Shown here piece by piece: positions 15,813-20,743 of a stretch of 20,743 bases of DNA. Location of the stretch: NCBI GenBank assembly GCA_958405355.1, contig CATYEA010000008.1, positions 1 through 20,743 on the forward strand, in the 5' to 3' direction. Position numbers and translations under genes: made by a program. Below the pieces are notes generated by a model, which was not told where the DNA came from, ran no database searches, and saw only the letters and a program-made list of their open reading frames with translations. The DNA is from an uncultured Lachnospiraceae bacterium. Lineage in GTDB: Bacteria; Bacillota; Clostridia; Lachnospirales; Lachnospiraceae. Positions within the stretch are counted from its first letter, which is position 1, and every line of letters starts with the position of its first letter.

Positions 15813-16751
15813 ATGCCGGGATTAATTACAAATTATTTATTCGGTGAACGGTCATACCAGTCACTGTCTCCGAATTATCTGAAAGAAATCATCCGAAAAA
15901 ACCCAAATGCATATCATATGGGACTCCAGGGGCCTGACATCTTCTTCTACTATTTGAACCCATATATGCGAAAACGCAAAAATAATATCTGCAATATTCT
16001 TCATGAAAAAAGCACCGGCGCTTTTTTTGATAATCTATTGGAATATACCGTTGTCCTTGAAACAGAAGATAAAGAAATCTGTCTGGCCTATATTGCCGGC
16101 TTCCTCTGCCATTACGCATTGGACACGCACACACATCCTTACCTTTATGCCCGTATGCATCAGGATATGAATGAACATCCCGAACGCAGATATGAGGCTT
16201 TTTATTATCGACGGATTGAAACCCTTATGGACACGCTCCTGCTTAAACGTTTAAACCATATGGAACCTTCCCAGCTTAATCTGGAGGCATTAGTTTCCTT
16301 AACCAAAAAAGAACGAAGAAACATTTCCGAATGTCTTTTATATGCGATCCGGACGACCTACCATTATCGGCTGTCCCGAAAAACACTGCTCAAGGTTATC
16401 GCCTCCGTGCGGAAAACCTGTATTTTCTTACAGACAAACCCGCAGATGCGTCAGCGCCTTGTTCACTTTATTGAAAATCGCTTTAGACTCTCTTCGTCAA
16501 AAACCTGTTTCATCTATCCGGAATATCAGGGTGACCCGGAAGATTACCTGAATGAAGGCAAACATACGTGGTATGTGGGAGAAAATCACACACCTCATAC
16601 AGAATCCTTCTTTGAATTGCTGAGCGATGCCAACATCTTCAGTAATCAGATTTTAGAAGCTTTTGACGACTATCTGGCATGGCATGGCAGCCGGGAACAT
16701 CTGATCCAGATTATCGGATCCCTGTCCTACTATACCGGAGAACCGTGTTAG
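15813..16751 (+). CDS. Zinc-dependent phospholipase C family protein
   Basis: The 312-residue protein belongs to the zinc-dependent phospholipase C/S1-nuclease-like family by its pattern of metal ligands: His35 and Asp42 (YHMGLQGPD), His64 (NILHEKSTG), the dense His100, Asp104, His106 and His108 cluster (HYALDTHTHP), and Glu136 (YRRIE). Unlike secreted clostridial alpha-toxins it has no signal peptide and no C-terminal C2-like domain, so it is probably cytosolic; the short form is known mainly as an uncharacterised family in gut Clostridia and its substrate is unknown. The ATG at 15813 has AAAGGAG eight bases upstream. It is transcribed alone, divergently from the phosphoglycerol-transferase-like gene, and ends at a strong terminator. 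A role in phospholipid or phosphodiester turnover is inference. Confidence 0.78.
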   Translation: MPGLITNYLFGERSYQSLSPNYLKEIIRKNPNAYHMGLQGPDIFFYYLNPYMRKRKNNICNILHEKSTGAFFDNLLEYTVVLETEDKEICLAYIAGFLCHYALDTHTHPYLYARMHQDMNEHPERRYEAFYYRRIETLMDTLLLKRLNHMEPSQLNLEALVSLTKKERRNISECLLYAIRTTYHYRLSRKTLLKVIASVRKTCIFLQTNPQMRQRLVHFIENRFRLSSSKTCFIYPEYQGDPEDYLNEGKHTWYVGENHTPHTESFFELLSDANIFSNQILEAFDDYLAWHGSREHLIQIIGSLSYYTGEPC

Positions 16752-16769
16752 AGATTAGATTAAATGATC

Positions 16770-16807
16770 AGAAAGAAATTATATTTATATAATTTCTTTC
16801 TTTTTTT
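16770..16807 (+). terminator. Intrinsic terminator of the zinc PLC-family gene
   Basis: A long, AT-rich stem (AGAAAGAAATTATAT with ATATAATTTCTTTCT, arms 16770-16784 and 16787-16801; the innermost pairs form the loop) is followed by a run of seven T (16801-16807). It starts 18 bases after the stop. Confidence 0.85.
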
Positions 16808-16842
16808 GTACATGTTTTCAGACAACTTCTCCATTCCTTTCA

Positions 16843-16872
16843 TTGACAGTCGACATTTTTCTATGTTATGTT
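16843..16872 (+). promoter_or_regulatory. Promoter of the LicD-family gene
   Basis: TTGACA (16843-16848), a perfect -35, is followed after 18 bases by TATGTT (16867-16872), a 4/6 -10. The leader is about 45 bases. It lies just downstream of the previous terminator, so the gene is transcribed independently. Confidence 0.6.
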
Positions 16873-16923
16873 AAAAATATGTAAGAAAAATTTAAGATTT
16901 TTTAAATCAATGGGGGATTCGCT

Positions 16924-18102
16924 ATGTCATTGAGAAAATCATTAAAAAAATTGCAAATGCGGCTTTTGCCGCCATCTTCCAGATCTTTTCATTCCGCGAC
17001 TTATGATATCCGGCAGGATAACCGCAAACTTCGGGAAGAAATTCTTCAGCTTCGTGAGCAACTCAACCATCAATCTGACAGTCTTCATCAGCAGATTGAC
17101 AAACTAAGTTCTGAGATTGCCATTCACGATGCACATATGAAACTCTATGGAGACGTATTCTTCCACCATGAAAACGAATCGCCGCATGAAATGCGGAAAC
17201 GTTTCTTTCACTCCCTGCCAAAGGCCGATGAACCATTCCGGACATTTCAGCTCTGCAATAGTAAACTGCTTCATCAATTGGACAGTCTTTGCCAGCAGCA
17301 CCATTTAGAATACTGGCTTGGTTTTGGCAGTCTTGTAGGCGCTGCGGCCTGTGAAGGCCACATCCCGTGGGATGATGATGTGGATATTTGTATGATGAGC
17401 GAAGATGCCATGACTCTTTTTGAATTACTTAAAAACGACCCGGAATATCAGATAACCCTTGTCTATGACTATTATGTCTTAGTAAAACAATTCCGCTTCA
17501 GCCACAGGAACCCGGATATTCCATGTTTTATTGATATTTCTCTCTGGAACTGGGCAACGGATACTTCCGAGAAAAATGAATTTCGCCTCAGAGAACTACG
17601 GCACCAGTTAATCGACAGCCTTCCGGCCTGCAACAGCGGTCTCGACTATTGGCATAAAAATCCATATCTCTTTGCTCCCGGAAGTAACTATGTTGTTCAA
17701 TGTGGGCCGGCCAACCCATCGGACCAGGATCCTGAACGTGTAAAAAATGAAATTGATAAAATTGAAGTTTATTACAGACATTTTCATGAACAGGCAAAAA
17801 GTGCCGGTATTTTTTGTGATAAAGAACATGCCACGGCTGTGGCTTTCGGCCTGGAGAATCTCTCCGAAGATGTTCCAAGACGACGTTACATCTGGCCAAA
17901 AGATATGATTTTTCCGACACAACAAATCCTATTCGAAGGCGGTATGTGCCATGTCCCTAATGATATCAAAGGATTCTGTGATGAATGCTTTCCGGGCTGG
18001 CCTTATCTGCCGAAGGATATCCTCGGTCACAACCACTTCTCAAGAGATCTACTGAAAGATGAAAAAGTTCTGAAGGCTATGAAAGAATTTATTTCCGAAT
18101 AA
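16924..18102 (+). CDS. LicD family phosphotransferase with N-terminal coiled coil
   Basis: LicD proteins transfer phosphocholine or another phospho-group from an activated nucleotide donor (such as CDP-choline) to sugars of teichoic acids or surface glycans. The 392-residue protein has the defining nucleotidyltransferase-like motifs GFGSLVGAAACEG (133-145) and IPWDDDVDICM (147-157), with the Asp cluster that binds metal, then the KQFRF and DISLWNW segments further on. The first 100 residues are extra: a basic amphipathic start (1-16), then a heptad-rich coiled coil (about 28-66), suggesting oligomerisation or membrane docking. The ATG at 16924 has GGGGGA seven bases upstream. It has its own promoter and shares a terminator with pfkA. 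No licA, licB or licC choline uptake and activation genes are in the window, so a phospho-group other than phosphocholine is possible. Confidence 0.87.
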   Translation: MSLRKSLKKLQMRLLPPSSRSFHSATYDIRQDNRKLREEILQLREQLNHQSDSLHQQIDKLSSEIAIHDAHMKLYGDVFFHHENESPHEMRKRFFHSLPKADEPFRTFQLCNSKLLHQLDSLCQQHHLEYWLGFGSLVGAAACEGHIPWDDDVDICMMSEDAMTLFELLKNDPEYQITLVYDYYVLVKQFRFSHRNPDIPCFIDISLWNWATDTSEKNEFRLRELRHQLIDSLPACNSGLDYWHKNPYLFAPGSNYVVQCGPANPSDQDPERVKNEIDKIEVYYRHFHEQAKSAGIFCDKEHATAVAFGLENLSEDVPRRRYIWPKDMIFPTQQILFEGGMCHVPNDIKGFCDECFPGWPYLPKDILGHNHFSRDLLKDEKVLKAMKEFISE

Positions 18103-18105
18103 ACA

Positions 18106-18153
18106 AAAGAAAGAATCCCAAACACTAAAAATCATTGGGATTCTTTCTTTTTT
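18106..18153. terminator. Bidirectional terminator between the LicD gene and pfkA
   Basis: A perfect 15-bp stem (arms 18106-18120 and 18136-18150, core GAATCCCA with TGGGATTC) encloses a 15-base loop. It ends in a T-rich run on the plus strand (TTTCTTTTTT) and in TTTCTTTTGTTT on the minus strand. It lies 3 bases after the LicD stop and 14 bases after the pfkA stop, serving both convergent genes. Confidence 0.88.
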
Positions 18154-18167
18154 ACACGATTCATTTA

Positions 18168-19142
18168 TTAATACATTGACATTAACCGACTGATAAGGAA
18201 CTGATATTCATCAATCGTCTTTTCCATGGCCAGTCCTTCGTCAATATCGAAGTCTACATAATTGCCGCCCTTTAAACAGATAACCCGGTTCGTTTCTCCC
18301 CGGTGGAGCAAATCGATGGCATAACCGCCCATAGTCGCTGCTGTCACCCGGTCTCTCGCTGTCGGTGAGCCGCCGCGCTGTATATGACCCAGAATGGTCG
18401 CACGGGTCTCAATACCGGTAGCTGCTTCAATACGCCGGGCCAGACGATTGGTATGACCGACACCTTCTGCGTTAATGATCACATGATGTGTCTTACCTTT
18501 GGAACGGTTATGCATGATCGTATCGATCAGGTCCTGTTCATTAAACTCATCCCGCTCCGGTATAAGGATTCCGTCCGCACCGTTAGCCATCTGGCACCAA
18601 AGGGCAATATATCCTGCATTTCGTCCCATAACCTCAATGATACTGCAGCGTTCATGAGATGTGGAAGTATCTTTAATCTTATCAATGGCACTCATAGCTG
18701 TATTTACGGCCGTATCAAACCCAATGGTATATTCTGTACAATTGATATCCAAATCAATGGTTCCCGGAATACCAATCGTATTAATCCCAAGAGCCGAAAG
18801 CTTCTGAGCACCGCGGAAAGAACCGTCGCCGCCGATAACGATCAAGCCGTCGATTCCATGATCTTTAAGAATCTGAGCCCCTTTCTGCTGTCCTTCCCTG
18901 GTTTCAAATTCTTTACATCTGGCTGTAAATAAAATCGTACCGCCAAGACGTGCAATCTCAGATACCATCCGGGAATCCATATCAATGATTTCATTATTTA
19001 ATAAACCGGCATAACCGCGCTTAATTCCTTTAACTTTCATACCACTGGCCAACGCGGTCCGGACAACCGCCCGAATGGCCGCATTCATTCCCGGTGCATC
19101 GCCTCCGCTGGTCAATATACCTACAGTATTTACTTCTTTCAT
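18168..19142 (-). CDS. pfkA: ATP-dependent 6-phosphofructokinase
   Basis: PfkA phosphorylates fructose 6-phosphate to fructose 1,6-bisphosphate, the committed step of glycolysis, in the cytosol. The 324-residue product has the usual bacterial length and motifs: GILTSGGDAPGMN (8-20) for ATP, GGDGS (104-108), where Gly rather than Asp at the fourth place points to ATP and not pyrophosphate as donor, the catalytic TID.D block (128-132, Asp130 as base), MGR (172-174) and the fructose-phosphate-binding RATILGHIQRGG stretch. Residue 131 is Leu where many PfkAs have Asn. The ATG at 19142 has AGGAGG seven bases upstream; a TTG one codon earlier has worse spacing. The gene ends at a bidirectional terminator and is preceded by two 19-base direct repeats. 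It follows cobT by 86 bases; no pyruvate kinase gene follows. Confidence 0.97.
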   Translation of the reverse strand: MKEVNTVGILTSGGDAPGMNAAIRAVVRTALASGMKVKGIKRGYAGLLNNEIIDMDSRMVSEIARLGGTILFTARCKEFETREGQQKGAQILKDHGIDGLIVIGGDGSFRGAQKLSALGINTIGIPGTIDLDINCTEYTIGFDTAVNTAMSAIDKIKDTSTSHERCSIIEVMGRNAGYIALWCQMANGADGILIPERDEFNEQDLIDTIMHNRSKGKTHHVIINAEGVGHTNRLARRIEAATGIETRATILGHIQRGGSPTARDRVTAATMGGYAIDLLHRGETNRVICLKGGNYVDFDIDEGLAMEKTIDEYQFLISRLMSMY

Positions 19143-19174
19143 CAAAGTACCTCCTGTTCCTCTTTATACTAAAT

Positions 19175-19220
19175 CTGCTCACAGTATACCATGGACACTA
19201 ACTGTTCACAGTATATCATG
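19175..19220 (-). repeat. Two 19-bp direct repeats upstream of pfkA
   Basis: Two near-identical 19-mers lie on the minus strand, CATGATATACTGTGAACAG (19202-19220) and CATGGTATACTGTGAGCAG (19175-19193), differing at two bases and starting 27 bp apart. Each holds TATACT, a good -10 sequence, and a small dyad CTG(T)GA(A)CAG. They sit 33-78 bases before the pfkA ATG, so they may be tandem operators, tandem promoters, or both. Confidence 0.6.
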
Positions 19221-19228
19221 TTTCTGCA

Positions 19229-20284
19229 TTATTTTAAAGGGATGTATGTTTCAATTTTACCTTCCTGAAAATTCGGAAGTTTATCATATAAATTAAATAC
19301 CTGGTCAAGCATTGGAAATAGAAGGACCGCACCGCTGCCCTCTCCAAGGTGAAAATCTCCGTAAATGACAGGCTTGAGGTCAAGCATGTCCAGCGCAAGC
19401 ACCGCCCCCGGCTCTTTGGAACAATGGGATGCAATCATCCCGTCCAGCGATGCCGGTGCAAGCTGTTTCGCCAAAAGGGCAGCCACAGATGCAATGAAGC
19501 CGTCGATGACGACCGGAATTCCGGCAGACGCTGCACCTAAAAAGACACCGGTGAGTCCGGCAATATCAAGGCCGCCGACCTTTGCCAGGACATCCACCGC
19601 ATCTGACGAATTCGGCTGATTCAATGCAATCGCCTTTTCAATCGTCCGGATTTTCCGTTCAAGTCCTTCACTGGAAAGCCCGGCTCCCCGGCCAGTCACA
19701 TAAGCTGCCGGTTTGCCTGAAAGAACTGCTAAAACCGCACTGCTGCTCGTCGTATTGCCTATGCCCAGCTCACCTGTGGCAAAAAGTTGATACCCTTCCG
19801 CCGCCTTTTTGATCGCCAGCTCTGCTCCGGCCTCAATGGCTACTACTGCCGTTTCCCGGCTCATAGCCGGACCCACAGCCATATTATCTGTTCCACGCAT
19901 GAAAGAAATATCCAGAACACCTTCTACCTTTTCTTTCATCCCGATATCTGCCACAAGAAAATCACTTCCGGCATTTTCCGACATAAGCGCAATCGTAGCT
20001 CTCTGATGGAGCATGTTCTCCACCACCTGGGCAGTCACATGCGCGTCGGATTGACTGACACCTTCGGCAATAACGCCGTTATCTGCCGCCATGACAATAG
20101 TCAGTTTTTTTTGAATCCGGGGCTGCACATTTCGCTGCACACCTGCGATACGAACCAAAGTTTCCTGAAGCCATTCCAAACTGCGTAATGGAATACATTT
20201 ATTATCCCATATTTTCCAGACCTGATTCATAACCGCTGTATCCGCCGGAGGAATTCCACGGCAGATTTCTTCCAATCTTAACAT
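19229..20284 (-). CDS. cobT: Nicotinate-nucleotide--dimethylbenzimidazole phosphoribosyltransferase
   Basis: CobT makes alpha-ribazole 5'-phosphate, activating the lower-ligand base of cobalamin, from nicotinate mononucleotide and dimethylbenzimidazole or a related base. The 351-residue protein is the usual size and shows TIVMAADNGVIAEGVSQSDAHVT (about 62-84), the glycine-rich ATGELGIGNTTSSSA segment that binds the phosphoribosyl group, GFIASVAALLA and ASHCSKEPG, and the catalytic Glu315 in GEGSGAVLL near the C-terminus. The start is ATG at 20284; this codon overlaps the end of the cobC-like gene by seven bases (ATGTTAA), with AAAGGA 11 bases upstream, so translation is probably coupled. Together they point to nucleotide-loop assembly; whether the cell makes cobalamin fully or only remodels it cannot be told, since the rest of the operon is outside the window. 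Confidence 0.96.
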   Translation of the reverse strand: MLRLEEICRGIPPADTAVMNQVWKIWDNKCIPLRSLEWLQETLVRIAGVQRNVQPRIQKKLTIVMAADNGVIAEGVSQSDAHVTAQVVENMLHQRATIALMSENAGSDFLVADIGMKEKVEGVLDISFMRGTDNMAVGPAMSRETAVVAIEAGAELAIKKAAEGYQLFATGELGIGNTTSSSAVLAVLSGKPAAYVTGRGAGLSSEGLERKIRTIEKAIALNQPNSSDAVDVLAKVGGLDIAGLTGVFLGAASAGIPVVIDGFIASVAALLAKQLAPASLDGMIASHCSKEPGAVLALDMLDLKPVIYGDFHLGEGSGAVLLFPMLDQVFNLYDKLPNFQEGKIETYIPLK

Positions 20285-20743
20285 TTTAAATTCATTCCTT
20301 TCAGAACCGGAAAATCCTGCACAATTTCAAACTCTGTATACGCTCCCTGCTGAATTTCCAGATGCCATATATTTGACACATCCATTCCCAAAAGATGGCA
20401 CATCAGACACTGCATCGGACCGCTGTGACCAACAAAGAGAATATTTCCCGCCTCTTTAAAAGTCTCATCACGAATAAGCTTATCCCAACCACTTAACACC
20501 CGTTGGCTGAAATTTAAGAAAGTTTCACCACCCGTTGGAGGACACTGAAGCCAGTCCTCCGCCATGGCCTTATAAGCTTCCGGATACATTTCCCGAACCT
20601 GTGTATAATGAAGCCCTTCCCAGGCGCCAAAATTCATTTCATTAAAAGCCGGCACTGAACAAAATTCGGGTTTCAGATGCCCCGCAGCCTGGCGGGAAAG
20701 AATGGCTTCCGCTGTCTGCCTTGTCCGCCGTAGTCCTGAAACA
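20278..20743 (-). CDS. cobC: Alpha-ribazole phosphatase-like histidine phosphatase, 5' end outside the window
   Basis: The reading frame stays open to the window edge, so the true start lies beyond 20743. The GTG near 20655 is not a start, because the upstream codons encode a typical histidine-phosphatase stretch, SGLRRTRQTAEAIL, next to the edge. Further motifs are FNEMNFGAWEG with the proton-donor Glu, and FVGHSGPMQCL with the second catalytic His. The N-terminal RHG motif is missing only because of truncation. CobC removes the phosphate from alpha-ribazole phosphate or adenosylcobalamin phosphate, acting after CobT. The link to cobalamin rests on the seven-base overlap with cobT; by sequence alone it could be another small sugar-phosphatase of the family. 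Confidence 0.82.
   Translation of the reverse strand, partial: VSGLRRTRQTAEAILSRQAAGHLKPEFCSVPAFNEMNFGAWEGLHYTQVREMYPEAYKAMAEDWLQCPPTGGETFLNFSQRVLSGWDKLIRDETFKEAGNILFVGHSGPMQCLMCHLLGMDVSNIWHLEIQQGAYTEFEIVQDFPVLKGMNLKC

Noticed and set aside
19175..19220. CRISPR-like repeat
   Set aside because: There are only two units, with an 8-base gap between them, no cas genes nearby and a position typical of a promoter region.
20278..20655. CobC-like gene beginning at the GTG at 20655
   Set aside because: The same frame remains open to the window edge and encodes the conserved RRTRQTAEAIL segment upstream, so the gene is truncated by the window, not short.
19229..20743. Cobalamin riboswitch controlling the cobC-cobT genes
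   Set aside because: No leader region is visible; the upstream end of the operon lies outside the window, so nothing can be said.
1..20743. Mobile element, prophage or tRNA genes
   Set aside because: No transposase, integrase or phage proteins, no terminal inverted repeats and no tRNA-like cloverleaf were recognised on either strand.

Overview
The window looks like chromosomal DNA from a low-to-mid GC Gram-positive anaerobe of the class Clostridia, most likely a Lachnospiraceae-type gut bacterium. This is inferred from strong AGGAGG-type ribosome sites, sigma-A-like promoters, A/T-rich terminators and the gene families present: a CsoR/CopA/CopZ copper operon, a YfhO-type GT-C protein, LicD, a short-form zinc phospholipase C family protein and an ATP-type PfkA. 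No RNA genes, insertion sequences, phage genes or CRISPR arrays were seen. Seventeen genes are supported. Fifteen lie on the minus strand and two (zinc PLC-family and LicD) on the plus strand.

Layout on the minus strand, by position. 7-1042: an MreB-type actin with its own terminator. 1111-4711: a two-gene unit made of a polyprenyl-phosphate glycosyltransferase (GT2, CsbB/GtrB type) and a YfhO-family GT-C membrane protein, driven by a consensus TTGACA-17-TATAAT promoter. 4738-8044: the copper operon csoR-copA-copZ, with a consensus promoter carrying two near-identical CsoR-type operators and a terminator at the end. 8077-9238: a monocistronic GT2 glycosyltransferase with its own promoter and terminator and a GC-rich leader hairpin. 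9260-15698: a tightly packed five-gene run of a phosphoglycerol-transferase-like membrane enzyme, the recombination ATPase RarA, a histidine phosphatase, an alkaline-phosphatase-superfamily enzyme and an Atg22/UMF1-type transporter. 18106-19220: pfkA, preceded by a 27-bp-period direct repeat. 19229-20743: cobT and the 3' part of a cobC-like phosphatase that runs off the window.

On the plus strand (15752-18153), a zinc-dependent phospholipase C family protein and a LicD-family phosphotransferase are each followed by an intrinsic terminator. The second terminator is shared, tail to tail, with pfkA.

Functionally, much of the window concerns the cell envelope: MreB for shape, a lipid-linked sugar donor synthase with its GT-C acceptor enzyme, a phosphoglycerol-transferase-like enzyme with a C-terminal GBS-Bsp-like repeat, LicD and another GT2. 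These may act on the same class of surface polymer, but they sit in separate transcription units. The rest is copper efflux, glycolysis and cobalamin lower-ligand attachment. I found no clearly unprecedented system. The best leads are the GBS-Bsp-tailed phosphoglycerol-transferase-like enzyme, the CsbB/YfhO pair without a flippase gene, the two-operator copper switch, the CopA with metal-binding domains at both ends, and the repeats before pfkA.
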